Origin: Pseudomonas syringae
GTDB taxonomy: Bacteria > Pseudomonadota > Gammaproteobacteria > Pseudomonadales > Pseudomonadaceae
Assembly: GCF_023278085.1 (NCBI RefSeq)
Contig: NZ_CP066265.1
Coordinates: 310,001-374,000, forward strand
Direction: 5' to 3'
DNA length: 64,000 nucleotides
The position numbers and the translations under genes were made by a program. Of this stretch, positions 32,412-41,985 are shown piece by piece. Below the pieces are notes generated by a model, which did not search any database, was not told where the DNA came from, and saw only the letters and a program-made list of their open reading frames with translations. Position 1 is the first letter of the stretch, and each line of letters starts with the position of its first letter.

Positions 32412-33655
32412 GAGCCACCGTCCGCACAGATTTCCGACAGCGTGCGCAGGCGGCGCTTGGGCTCGCTGACGAACGGATTGCGTTCATCCCAGGCATAACC
32501 GGCCAGAATCGAGCTGATCATGCGGCGGATATCCGGCGCGCTGCCGGGGTAGAAAATGACGTTCTGGAACGAGCTGTCGTACCAGCCTTCGACATAGGCG
32601 CGAAAGGTATCGACGCCGCGTTTCAGGGGGATGGCGAACTCGGTTTCCCAGTCCACGTGTTCGCCCTGCAACTGTCGATTCAGCACGCCAGCGGCCATGC
32701 TCGCCGAGCGCATGGCGATGGTCACGCCGGAAGAAAACACTGGGTCGAGAAACTCCGCCGCGTTGCCCAGCAGCGCAAAGCCTTTGCCGTGAAGGGTTTT
32801 GACGTTTGCCGAATAACCACCGATGGTCCTTGCAGGCGTATCCCAGACTGCGTTTTTCAGCACCTTGGCCAGTTGCGGCGTTTCATCGATAAATGCACGC
32901 AGGCAGGCGTCCAGATCGGCAGGCTTGTCCTTGAAGCGCTCGGCCGAAGCCACAACGCCCACCGAGCAACGGCCCGCGCTGAACGGGATCGACCAGAACC
33001 ATACGTCGTTGTGTTGCGGATGGATGCTGACGAGGATTTTCTGGCGGTCGAAGGGCGGGCTTTCGATGTGGTCTTCGACGTGGGTGAACACCGCCTGACG
33101 CACTGGAAAGCCCGATGGCGCTTCGAGGTCCAGCAGGCGCGGCAACACGCGACCGTAGCCGCTGGCATCGAGCACGAAAGTCGCCTGCACGCTGTATTCG
33201 CTGCCGTCCTCACGCTTCACGCGCAACACCGGCTGCGGGCCGTCGAAGTCAGCGCTGATGATTTCCTGCTGATAGCGGATGTCCACACCTTGCCGTTCGG
33301 CCTGATCAGCCAGCAGCTTGTCGAACTCGCTGCGCTGGACCTGAAAGGTCGTAGGCTTGCCGTGACTGAACGTGTCGCCGAAATCGAAATCGCTGTACTG
33401 CTCGCCACGTGCAAACGCCGCACCGTTTTTGCGCTGGAAACCGGCGGCCTCCACGGCATCGAGCATCCCGGCTTCTTCAACGAAGTCCAGGCAGTGACAC
33501 AACAGACTTTCGCCAATCGAGAAGCGCGGAAACAGCAAGCGCTCGATGACCAGCACGTCGTGGCCCTGGCGTTTGAGCAGGGCGGCAGCAATTGAACCGG
33601 CCGGACCGGCCCCGATAACGACGACCTGACGAATTTCCCTATCAATGATGGGCAC
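32408..33655 (-). CDS. Halogenase-like FAD-dependent oxidoreductase of the aryl polyene operon
   Basis: Flavoprotein of 415 residues with GAGPAG at 15-20, FPRFSIGESLL, and the motif WFWSIP that fits the WxWxIP signature of flavin-dependent halogenases. A Lys in GFQRKNGAAF sits where variant-B halogenases carry a conserved Lys. This could mean halogenation of the aryl head, as in xanthomonadin, but related monooxygenases share much of this fold. I chose the GTG at 33655, which follows AAAGGAACACCT; an ATG at 33706 would add 17 residues. It lies just after the frameshifted exporter gene. Confidence 0.8.
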   Translation of the reverse strand: MPIIDREIRQVVVIGAGPAGSIAAALLKRQGHDVLVIERLLFPRFSIGESLLCHCLDFVEEAGMLDAVEAAGFQRKNGAAFARGEQYSDFDFGDTFSHGKPTTFQVQRSEFDKLLADQAERQGVDIRYQQEIISADFDGPQPVLRVKREDGSEYSVQATFVLDASGYGRVLPRLLDLEAPSGFPVRQAVFTHVEDHIESPPFDRQKILVSIHPQHNDVWFWSIPFSAGRCSVGVVASAERFKDKPADLDACLRAFIDETPQLAKVLKNAVWDTPARTIGGYSANVKTLHGKGFALLGNAAEFLDPVFSSGVTIAMRSASMAAGVLNRQLQGEHVDWETEFAIPLKRGVDTFRAYVEGWYDSSFQNVIFYPGSAPDIRRMISSILAGYAWDERNPFVSEPKRRLRTLSEICADGGS

Positions 33656-33709
33656 AGGTGTTCCTTTCCGGTTTGACGGTGGCAGGGAGTAACGAAAAAG
33701 AGACATGGC

Positions 33710-36060
33710 TCATGATCGGGGCTCTCGTGCATCGACCGGCGCATGAGCCACCTGACGCGGGCTGGCCCACGGCGCCAGAAGAAAGCTGAACGCCAGCCCC
33801 AGACTGACCGACAGGCCGAAATTGCTGATCGCCGGCGTGTTGGAAAGCGCCAGCAGCCCGAACGACAGCCAGGTGGTGACCGCCGCCAGCAGCGTGCCCA
33901 GCAGGCTGACCGCCGCGCCGCCGATCTGCTCGCGCATCAGGATGGCGTAATCGACGCTGATCGCCGTGACCAACAGCAGCCCGAACAGGCTGAACAGGGT
34001 CAGCGGCTGACCCAGCCAGCCGAGGCTGGCAAGGCTGCACAACGCGGCCAGCAAAGGCAGGATGACGATGCGCAACGCACCGTTGAAACCGAACGGGACG
34101 ATCAGCAGCAGCACGATCAACACGCACGAGGCCAGTTTCAGTTCTGCGGCACTGATCTGCGTGTGGGCAAATACATCATTGAGTTCGCCCAGGCGGTCTA
34201 CCAGTTGTACGCCTTCCAGCCCGGTGGCCTGTACGCGCAACAACGCCATGCTGTTCAGGCCGCGCAGGCTGACAATGCTCGCTACGCCTTCATCGTTGGC
34301 GCCCAGCCAGAGCGTGCGCCAGGGTTCACTCAGCGGGCCCTGAAGCGCCAGTTCGATATCCTGCGTCGGCAGTGCCTGCAATTGCGCGAGTTCGGCTTTC
34401 AAGGCGCTGGCCGGAACGCCGAGCTGCACCAGCGGTGCCCAGTATTGCGGCAGTTTGCCCAGTGCGCTGCGGGTTGCCTGCTGCTCGGCAGGTGAATCGA
34501 GCAACTGGTTGATTGCCATGTAGCCTTGCAGCTTGTCCATGCTGATCAGTTGATCGAGACGCTGGGTCAGTGCCGACTGGCGATCCAGCAACTGCTGCTG
34601 ATCCTTGCCGCGCACCAGAAAAAACTGGCTGGTGGGCTGGTAACCGGTAATCCGCGCGATGGCCTGTGCTTCGTCGGTCAGCGACTGAGGCGCCGCCACC
34701 CATTGGCGGATATCGTTCTTGGTGGTCAGATGCCAGAGCCCACCGCCGCAAAAGGCCAGTAACAGCACCAGTAGAATCGGCGTACTGATGTGCTGCAACA
34801 ACGCAGCGCGGCAATCGAGCAGCAGTTGCGCCAGTTTCAGCGGCCACTGCGCCGGGCGGATGTCTACCCTGGCGAGCAGCGCAGGCAGCAGGCACACCGC
34901 AGTCAGATAAGCGCCGACCAGCCCGGCCGCCGAGAACACCGCGATTTGGGTCAGCGCGGGGAAGGGCGTCCAGGCCAGCGCCAGGTAACCGATGCAGCTG
35001 GTGATCAGGCTCAGGCTCAACCCCGGCAGCGTCAGGCGCAACGCGGGCCAGCTGCGCCAGGGTTTCAGGCTCCAGCTCTTGGACAGGTAATGCAGCGGGT
35101 AATCCACACCGCGACGCCGATCAGGCTGGAACCCAGCACCAGCGTCATGACGTGCATGCTGCCGAACAGCGCCACGCAGGCCACCGCACCAAACAGCATG
35201 CCGACCACTACCGGGATGAAGGCCAGCAACACGCTCCAGCGCCGGAAGGCCAGCAACAGCAGCAACAGGATGCCCACCGTCGCACCGCCGCCGACCCAGG
35301 TGATTTCCCGGCTGGCCTGCTTCTGGCCGTCTGCGGCATACAACAGGCCGCTGGCTGCCAGCAATTGACCGCCCGCCTGACCTGCCTGCACACGAGCGTT
35401 GGCCAGCAAGTCCGCGACCTGACCGGGCAGGTGCATGTCGAAGGCATCGGTGCGGGTTCGCGAGCGCAGCAGTACCCAGCTTTTGCCCTCGGCCGTGGCG
35501 ATCAGTGCGCCGCTGGCCAGGTCGGGTTCAACGGCGCCCTGCCTGGGCAATCCGTTCTGAATCCGTCCGCTCAGGCCCAGCCAGTCGTCCTGGCTCGGCA
35601 CCAGGCTGAAACCGGCGAAAGGATCAAACAGGGTTTGCACGCGCTGCTCGATGAAGGCCTTCGGGTCGTCGATCAGCAGGGTTCGATCCGCTGCCGGCAG
35701 CATGGCGATCCGCCCTTGCAGCAACTGGGTACGCAGCGCGGGCAGGTCGGCTTGCAGCGTCCACTGGACCTTTTCGAACAGGCCGCTAGCTTGCCACTGT
35801 TGCGCGAGTTCACGGGCCAGCTCGACGGCTTGCTGGCGGTCGGCATGGCCAACCAGCACCAGCATTTCCCGATTGAGAGGCTCCTGGATACGTTTTTCTG
35901 CGCTTGTTACCAGTGCATCGTTGTCAGTGCCCGGCACCAGCTCCATGAGGTTGGCCGACAGCGGCGAGTGGTCGTGCCACTGCCAGACCGCCAGCGCCAG
36001 TACGCCCGCCAGAATCAGCAGGAACAGCCGCGGCAGCAGCCGCTCAGTTGCTGAAGTCAT
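33710..36060 (-). pseudogene. MMPL-family exporter of the aryl polyene operon, frameshifted
   Basis: This should encode an RND/MMPL exporter of about 785 residues (apeM position). It is read in two frames: residues 1-322 from the ATG at 36060, ending GSSLIGVAV and then running off-frame to a stop at 35065; and the second half, 465 residues, from DYPLHYLSKSW to 33710. The join is at 35104-35110, where the minus strand reads GGTGTGGATTAC; removing one TG gives the intact GVAVDYPLHYL typical of the family. So a 2-base insertion (or 1-base loss) breaks the gene in a membrane segment. A GTG at 35107 could restart the second half. A sequencing error is possible. Confidence 0.8.
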
Positions 36061-36658
36061 TACGCTGCGCATCGGTAAGGGTGGCGGCGCTGCTGCTGTC
36101 GATCATTTTCAGGACCGTGCTGTCACCTTGGGTTTCCAGCAGTTCGATGCGCTGCACCAGTTCGCCGCCATCGATATTGATCTGTTTGAACACTTGTTGC
36201 AGCAACAGCGAGCGTGGCGTGAGGGTGAGTTGCCACGCACTGGCATCGCCCTTGAGCTGTAAATCGAAATCACGTTGCAGGCCGCTGCTGTCACCTTGCA
36301 GAACGGCGAGGAACAGACGGTTCTGCTCGGCCCCGGCATTTTTGTTCGGCACCGGTTTCCAGGTGCTGACCGTGCCAGATGTTTCACGGCGGGCAATACC
36401 GTCGGCGTTGATGCGGTAATCCTGTTTCAGCGGTGTTTCCAGCAACCACAGCAGGCCCAGTTCTTTGGCGAGCACGAAGCGGCCTTTGCTGACTAACGGC
36501 TGCGGCAGCGAGCGCAGGTGTTTTTCCTGAACGAAACGACCCTGCACCACCGCAGGTCTGGCGAGCTGCTCACTCAGTTGTTGCAGGTCGAACGCCTGCG
36601 CCAGCGAAGACAGGCACAGCAAGCCCAGCAGAATCAGGGTACGAAAAGGGCGGCTCAT
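36044..36658 (-). CDS. LolA-like outer-membrane carrier of the aryl polyene operon
   Basis: Periplasmic protein of 204 residues with a signal peptide ending SSLAQA before FDLQQL. The LolA-type pattern is visible: VVQGRFVQEKHLRSLPQPL and GRFVLAKELGLLWLLETP. It presumably shuttles the lipid-linked pigment across the periplasm with the MMPL exporter (apeL position). The start overlaps the thioesterase stop by ATGA and the exporter start lies inside its 3-prime end. Confidence 0.87.
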   Translation of the reverse strand: MSRPFRTLILLGLLCLSSLAQAFDLQQLSEQLARPAVVQGRFVQEKHLRSLPQPLVSKGRFVLAKELGLLWLLETPLKQDYRINADGIARRETSGTVSTWKPVPNKNAGAEQNRLFLAVLQGDSSGLQRDFDLQLKGDASAWQLTLTPRSLLLQQVFKQINIDGGELVQRIELLETQGDSTVLKMIDSSSAATLTDAQRNDFSN

Positions 36659-37104
36659 GACAAGGGGCTCTCTGTTGCGTTCTCTATGGCATGTTCTACG
36701 GCATCGACAAAAACCCTGGGCGAGGCCAGTTGCATTTCGCGGCTGTCACGGTCGACCGCGACCTGCACCGTGCTGGCACGGGTCAGGCGTTCGCCGGTGT
36801 CGGTATCGGTGATCAGATAATTGATTTTCAAGCGGTTCTCCCACTCCACCAGGCTGGCGCGCACGTTGAGCTTCTGGCCGAACACGGCGCTGCGCACATA
36901 GCGCAATTGCAGGTCGATCACCGGCCAACCATAACCGGATTCGAGCATCTGCATGTAGTTATGACCGATATGATCGAGCAGTGCGCAGCGCGCCACCTCA
37001 AGGTATTTCACGTAGTGCCCGTGCCAGACAATGTTCATCATGTCGACGTCGAAAAACGGCACCACAATTTCAGTATCGACGTGCAGAAAGCCTTTACTGC
37101 GCAT
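36655..37104 (-). CDS. apeK: Hotdog thioesterase ApeK
   Basis: 4HBT-type thioesterase of 149 residues. The motif VPFFDVDMMNIVWHGHYVKYLE carries the Asp and the WHGHY helix of the YbgC/4-hydroxybenzoyl-CoA thioesterase group (shown in part). In APE systems ApeK is a proof-reading or release thioesterase. It overlaps the ammonia-lyase stop by 11 bases. Confidence 0.87.
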   Translation of the reverse strand: MRSKGFLHVDTEIVVPFFDVDMMNIVWHGHYVKYLEVARCALLDHIGHNYMQMLESGYGWPVIDLQLRYVRSAVFGQKLNVRASLVEWENRLKINYLITDTDTGERLTRASTVQVAVDRDSREMQLASPRVFVDAVEHAIENATESPLS

Positions 37105-38641
37105 GCAACCTCCAGCGGCGGTTGGCGATGTGTTTCAGGCACAGGCGCAGTTCGCTTTCCAGTGCCCGGTCTTCGATGACAGGGGCAAAGTCTTCAGCCA
37201 GTTCGGCGTGCATGGCTGCCAGTGTCGGCGGCAGCGGGGGCGCATCGGCAGCCCTGCTGCGCAGCCAGATGCCTTGGTTGGCGGCGATCAGCGTGGCAGC
37301 AGCGACCTGCTCGGTCAGCTCCAGCACCCGAATGGCGTCCCGCGCGGCGATGGTGCCCATGCTCACCTTGTCCTGATTGTGGCATTCGGTCGAGCGCGAG
37401 AACACGCTGGCCGGCATGGTGTTTTTCAGCGCTTCGGCGGTCCAGGCACTGGTGCCGATCTGTACCGCCTTGAAGCCATGATTGAGCATCGCCCGCTCGG
37501 CGCTGGCCCCCGACAGGTTGCTCGGCAGGCCGTGGTTGTAACGCTCGTCCACCAGCAGCGCCAGTTGCCGGTCGAGCAAATCCGCGACATTGGCCACCAG
37601 GGTTTTCAGGCTGTCCATCGCAAAGGCGATATGCCCGCCGTAGAAGTGCCCGCCATGCAGCACGCGCTCGGCTTCGGCATCGATGATCGGGTTGTCGTTG
37701 GCGCTGTTCAGTTCAATCTCGATGAATGAACGCAACCAGTTCAGGCTGTCGGCCAGCACGCCCAGCACATGCGGTGCGCAGCGCAGCGAATAACGGTCTT
37801 GCAAGCGATGCAGCGGGGCGGTCGGTGCGTCGATGGCCAGGTCCTGGCGCAGCCACGCCGCGACCTGCATCTGGCCCGGATGCGGCTTGGCAGCGAACAG
37901 GCGTTCGTCGAAATGCTCCGGGTTGCCTTGCAGCGCCAGCACATTCATTGCGGTGATGCGGGTGGCCAGTTGCAGCAGGTAATCGGCGCGGGCAAAGGCC
38001 AGGCAGGCAATGCCGGTCATGACTGCGGTGCCGTTCATCAGCGCCAGCGCTTCCTTGGGGCGCAGCACCAGCGGCGTCCAGCCGAGTTCACGATGCACGT
38101 CGCAGGCTGGGCGGCGCTCGCCACGGAACAGCACGTCGCGCTCGCCGGACAAGGTCGCGGCCACGTAAGACAGCGGCGTCAGATCACCGCTGGCACCTAC
38201 CGAGCCTTCTTCCGGGATCAGCGGCAATACGTCCTGCTCGATGAACGCCTGCAAACGCTCGAGCAGTTCGACCCTGACTCCGGAAACGCCCTGACACAGC
38301 GACTGCAAACGCGCTGCCAGCACCGCCCGGGTGGTTTGAGCATCCAGCAGTCTGCCCAGCCCGCAGCCATGAAAGGTGTACAGATGACGCGGCAGCGCCT
38401 CGACATGCTCCAGCGGCACGGCCACCACGCAGGAGTCGCCATAACCGGTGGTAACGCCGTAGATCACGCCTTCCTTATCCAGCAACGAATCAAGAAACTG
38501 TGCGCCCCTGGCGATGCGCGCGCGAAATCCTTCATCACCTTGCAACACGCCGGGTGCCTGACGGTTGGCCAGTGCCGACACGTCTTCGATACACAGGGCG
38601 CGCTCGCCGAAAACGATCGGGTCAGGAGCTTGATTGATCAT
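37094..38641 (-). CDS. Aromatic amino acid ammonia-lyase of the aryl polyene operon
   Basis: MIO-dependent lyase of 515 residues; it removes ammonia from an aromatic amino acid to give a cinnamate-type acid, probably the APE starter. The MIO-forming Ala-Ser-Gly is in GSVGASGDLTPLSY, and the catalytic Tyr loop is YGVTTGYGDS. At the selectivity position (His-Leu in tyrosine, Phe-Leu in phenylalanine and Ser-His in histidine lyases) I read Phe-His in LYTFHGCGLG; this alignment was done by eye. The ATG at 38641 (MINQAPDPIV) overlaps the acyltransferase gene by 20 bases; the reading from 38749 is rejected. Confidence 0.88.
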   Translation of the reverse strand: MINQAPDPIVFGERALCIEDVSALANRQAPGVLQGDEGFRARIARGAQFLDSLLDKEGVIYGVTTGYGDSCVVAVPLEHVEALPRHLYTFHGCGLGRLLDAQTTRAVLAARLQSLCQGVSGVRVELLERLQAFIEQDVLPLIPEEGSVGASGDLTPLSYVAATLSGERDVLFRGERRPACDVHRELGWTPLVLRPKEALALMNGTAVMTGIACLAFARADYLLQLATRITAMNVLALQGNPEHFDERLFAAKPHPGQMQVAAWLRQDLAIDAPTAPLHRLQDRYSLRCAPHVLGVLADSLNWLRSFIEIELNSANDNPIIDAEAERVLHGGHFYGGHIAFAMDSLKTLVANVADLLDRQLALLVDERYNHGLPSNLSGASAERAMLNHGFKAVQIGTSAWTAEALKNTMPASVFSRSTECHNQDKVSMGTIAARDAIRVLELTEQVAAATLIAANQGIWLRSRAADAPPLPPTLAAMHAELAEDFAPVIEDRALESELRLCLKHIANRRWRLHAQ

Positions 38642-39569
38642 CGGACTTCCAGAATGGGTAGAAATTGAACCACTGCTGCGGTGCTTCCAGGCAGTAATGC
38701 CCCAGCCGTTCGGCATAGCGCGTGGTCCAGTGGGCAATGACCTGAGCACGGTCGCTGCGGCGCCATTCGATGGCTTCCGCGAATGGTTCGAGAATCACCC
38801 GATAGCCCTGTGCACCCTTTAGGCAGAAAAACAGATTGACCGGGCACTTGAGCAGGCCGGCCAGCAGCCACGGGCCCTGCGGAAAGGCTGCGGGATGGCC
38901 GAGGAAGTCGACCCGCACATTGCGCCCGCCGTGCAGCGCGACGCGGTCACCGGCGATGGCCAGCCACTCGCCTTCGTCCAGACGCTGGCTCAGTTGCAGC
39001 ATGATCGCCGGGTCCAGCTCGCTGACCTGAATCAGCCGCAGGTTGGTCGCCCCGGCCTCGCCCAATAGGCGATTGAAGCGTTCGGCGTGCTTGGTGTGCA
39101 CCAGCACGTTCATGGTGATCTTCTCGCCGAGTTCGGCCAGCGCCCGGCACACTTCGAGGTTGCCCAGGTGCGCGCCGACCAGCATTTGCCCGCGCTCGCC
39201 GCGCAGGTTCTGGCGGATCTGGCCGGTGTCGATGATCTTGATCTGATCGAGGCCCAGCTTGCCGTTCCACACGTCGAGCTTGTCGAGCAGCGCCTCGGCA
39301 AAGGCCATGAACTGGCCGAACACGCGCCGCTGGGTAGGACGCAGTTCAGGCCTGGCGCTCCAGTCCGACAGGCGCTGCTGGTATTGCCAGATGCTGCGCC
39401 GGGCACGTCGGCCGAACACAAAGAAATACAGGACGATGCCATACAGCACCGGGCTGAGCAGACGACGACCCAGCACGCGCATGCCCCAAGCGGTGAGCTT
39501 CATGAGCATGAAGCTGCCACGCTCTTCGTGACTGGCCCAGTGTTCCCTGGGCGATTTTTGCAGGCTCAT
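38622..39569 (-). CDS. LpxL-like acyltransferase of the aryl polyene operon
   Basis: Inner-membrane acyltransferase of 315 residues resembling the lipid A acyltransferase (LpxL/HtrB) family. It has an N-terminal membrane helix (LLSPVLYGIVLYFFVFG), MLVGAHLGNLEV with the catalytic His-x4-Glu pattern and the basic YAERLGHYCLEAP region. The ATG at 39569 overlaps the glycosyltransferase stop by ATGA. In E. coli the comparable apeJ position is described as glycosyltransferase/acyltransferase; here two separate genes fill it. It may add an acyl chain to the sugar- or lipid-linked APE; this is inference. Confidence 0.83.
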   Translation of the reverse strand: MSLQKSPREHWASHEERGSFMLMKLTAWGMRVLGRRLLSPVLYGIVLYFFVFGRRARRSIWQYQQRLSDWSARPELRPTQRRVFGQFMAFAEALLDKLDVWNGKLGLDQIKIIDTGQIRQNLRGERGQMLVGAHLGNLEVCRALAELGEKITMNVLVHTKHAERFNRLLGEAGATNLRLIQVSELDPAIMLQLSQRLDEGEWLAIAGDRVALHGGRNVRVDFLGHPAAFPQGPWLLAGLLKCPVNLFFCLKGAQGYRVILEPFAEAIEWRRSDRAQVIAHWTTRYAERLGHYCLEAPQQWFNFYPFWKSDDQSSS

Positions 39570-40300
39570 GACCGCCACCTGCGCCAGAGAAGCATCGGCG
39601 CGCGAATCAGCATGCCGAAGAACAGTTTGGCGTGCATTATCGAGATCAGGGCGTTGTCGTGAAACAGGCGGAAATGTGACAGGCCGTCTTGCGGGTAGTG
39701 AACGCGGGTCGGTAGCCAGCGCATCGCCTGACCACGCCACGCCAGGCGCACGAGGATTTCCGAATCGAAGTCCATGCGCTTGCCGATCTGCACAGCGTTG
39801 ATCAGCGCCAGCACCGGAGCCAGCGGGTACAGCCGAAAACCACACATGGAATCGCGAATCTGCAACGACAGCGTGTTGATCCACACCCAGACGTGGGTGA
39901 GATAGCGCGCATACAGGCGGCCTTTCGGCACACTGTCGTCGAACTGTGGATAGCCGCAGATCAGCGCATTCGGGTGCAGGCGCGACTGCTCCAGAAACAG
40001 CGGAATATCGCTCAGGTCATGCTGGCCGTCGGCATCGACCTGCAACGCATGGCTGAAACCCAGGCGTGCCGCTTCCCTGAACCCGGCCATGACCGCGCCG
40101 CCCTTGCCCTGATTGACGGGCAGGCTCAGCAGATAGATTTCATCGCCCTGGGCGAGCTGTTGCAACACGGCGGCGCAGGCCGGGCTGCTGGCGTCGTCCA
40201 CCAGCACGCAGGGCAACCCGGCTTCGCGAACCGCCTTGACCACCTGCGGCACGGCCAGCTCGTGATCGAACACCGGAATGATCACACAAGGCTTATGCAT
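39566..40300 (-). CDS. Family 2 glycosyltransferase of the aryl polyene operon
   Basis: Cytosolic-side GT-A transferase of 244 residues: [17 protein letters not shown], the nucleotide-binding VLVDDAS, NQGKGGAVMAGFREA and the DXD-like QVDADGQHD. DPM/GT2 enzymes of this type use polyprenyl- or nucleotide-sugars. It probably glycosylates the APE lipid carrier. The ATG at 40300 lies inside the end of the ligase-dehydratase gene (8-base overlap). Confidence 0.86.
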   Translation of the reverse strand: MHKPCVIIPVFDHELAVPQVVKAVREAGLPCVLVDDASSPACAAVLQQLAQGDEIYLLSLPVNQGKGGAVMAGFREAARLGFSHALQVDADGQHDLSDIPLFLEQSRLHPNALICGYPQFDDSVPKGRLYARYLTHVWVWINTLSLQIRDSMCGFRLYPLAPVLALINAVQIGKRMDFDSEILVRLAWRGQAMRWLPTRVHYPQDGLSHFRLFHDNALISIMHAKLFFGMLIRAPMLLWRRWRS

Positions 40301-41984
40301 GCTCGCCCCCCAGCACAATGCGGCCGCTGGAACAGGGCGCGTTTTCGGCATTGTGAAACGCGAAATGCAGTTTTGAACGGGCGGCATCGAAGCGCAGGGT
40401 CAATTTCAGGTGATCGCCGGGGCGCACCAGTTGCTGAAACTTGAGCACTTCCATACCGGCAAAGTCGGGCGGCAGATCCAGCAGGCGCTGACCCAGACTG
40501 ATCGCCCAGTCGACCTGAACCACACCCGGCAAGATCGGCGCCGTGGGGAAGTGGCCGCTGAAAAACGCCAGGTCGGGCGGGACGATCAATTGCAGATGCA
40601 GTTCGCCATCGACGGTCTGTTGCTCCACGACTTCCGGCTGTTTCGGGCGCGGTGCCGTGAGCAGCGCCTCGACTTCTGCCTGAGGCAGTTTGCCCTGGGC
40701 ATTGAGCGGCAGTTGCCGCAACAGACGCCAGCGGCGGGGCAGGGCGATGGTTTCGCAGTGCGGTCGCAGGTGCTGCCGCAACGCCTCGGTCAGCGCGCGA
40801 CGGCCTTGATTGCGTAGCGCCAGCAAGCCGCTGTCACTCAGTACCAGCAGCGCGCCGAGGGCTGCGCGGTTGTTTTGGAACACGCCCAGGCGTGCTTCGC
40901 TGACCCATTCATGAGCGCTAAGGGCGTGCTCGATCAGCGGCAGCGAAACGCGTTTCTCTTCGAGTTTGACGATGCGGTCCAGTCTGCCCAGCAATTCAAA
41001 CCGGCCGTCCTCGCCGATCAGCACGGCATCGGCCGTCTGCTCGACCTGGCCGGGCGGCAGATAGGGCGAACGGATGCGCAATGCGCCGTCGTGGTCCTGA
41101 CTCAATTCGACGCCATCGAAAGCTTGCCAGCGTTGCCCGCCGTGACGCCAGGCGATGCCTCCGGTTTCCGAGCTGCCGAGAATTTCCGTCGGCCACTGAC
41201 CCAGGCGTTGTTCGAGGCTTTGCGCTGCGTCGGCTGGCAATGCGCCGCCGGAGGAAAATACCCGGCGCACGGCGCTCAGGCGGGTCCAGTCGAGGTTGTC
41301 GCCCATGCGTTTAAGCAGTGCCGGGCTGGCGACCCAGGCAAAGGACGGGTATTCGCCGCTGGCGCGCTGCAGGTCTTCGGCGAACGGCAGCTGGCGGCGA
41401 ACGAACGGGCGCGCAGCGCACAGCGGCCACAGCAGACGGAACAGCAAACCATAGATGTGTTGCGTCGCCACGCTGCCGATCATGCACGCGGCGCCCAGTT
41501 CTGCGCCCCACAGCTGTTCCAGCCCGCAGACTTCATTGGCCAGTTGCCGCAAGCGCTTTTCAATCAGCTTGGGTTCGCCGCTGGAGCCGGAGGTACACAG
41601 GCTCAGCCGACACTGGTCCAGATCGAGCGTTGCCGGAGCGAGCGGCGTGGCGTGCAGATCGCTTAAATGTGCGTCGCCTGCCAGGTCAGTCAGCCACAGA
41701 TCGACCTGGTTCGCCCAGCGCTCGCGGGTCTGACTCTGCAAGTCGGCGGGCAGCAACACATGCACGCCGGCGCGCCAGGCACCGAACAGCGCGATGCCCA
41801 GCTCGGCAGCGTCTTCAAGATGGACCGCGATGCGCGTGATGCCACGCGCCTGCAATGCCGCCGCGACGCTCAGCGCCTGATCGCGGAACTGCGCGTGGTC
41901 AAGCTCGGGGGCCTGAGTCAGCAATCGGCCCGGCAGGGCATCGAGCAGCAGGTTTTGCAGATTCAGCCAGTTCATGCGATCCAT
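40293..41984 (-). CDS. apeH: ApeH-ApeI fusion: acyl-ACP ligase with C-terminal dehydratase domain
   Basis: A 563-residue two-domain protein. Residues 1-450 are an AMP-binding ligase: [20 protein letters not shown] is the P-loop and [12 protein letters not shown] the A5 motif; it should load the aromatic starter acid onto ACP. The last about 110 residues form a hotdog domain with [21 protein letters not shown] (His and acidic site of FabA/FabZ, shown in part), which is the ApeI dehydratase, a separate gene in E. coli. I chose the ATG at 41984; a second at 41975 (MNWLNLQNL) is also possible. It starts 2 bases before the upstream membrane-protein stop. Confidence 0.86.
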   Translation of the reverse strand: MDRMNWLNLQNLLLDALPGRLLTQAPELDHAQFRDQALSVAAALQARGITRIAVHLEDAAELGIALFGAWRAGVHVLLPADLQSQTRERWANQVDLWLTDLAGDAHLSDLHATPLAPATLDLDQCRLSLCTSGSSGEPKLIEKRLRQLANEVCGLEQLWGAELGAACMIGSVATQHIYGLLFRLLWPLCAARPFVRRQLPFAEDLQRASGEYPSFAWVASPALLKRMGDNLDWTRLSAVRRVFSSGGALPADAAQSLEQRLGQWPTEILGSSETGGIAWRHGGQRWQAFDGVELSQDHDGALRIRSPYLPPGQVEQTADAVLIGEDGRFELLGRLDRIVKLEEKRVSLPLIEHALSAHEWVSEARLGVFQNNRAALGALLVLSDSGLLALRNQGRRALTEALRQHLRPHCETIALPRRWRLLRQLPLNAQGKLPQAEVEALLTAPRPKQPEVVEQQTVDGELHLQLIVPPDLAFFSGHFPTAPILPGVVQVDWAISLGQRLLDLPPDFAGMEVLKFQQLVRPGDHLKLTLRFDAARSKLHFAFHNAENAPCSSGRIVLGGEHA

Positions 41985-41985
41985 T

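Noticed and set aside
34326..34895. A 189-codon minus-strand frame in the exporter region
   Set aside because: Out-of-frame shadow of the second half of the MMPL exporter; it does not continue the protein across the frameshift.
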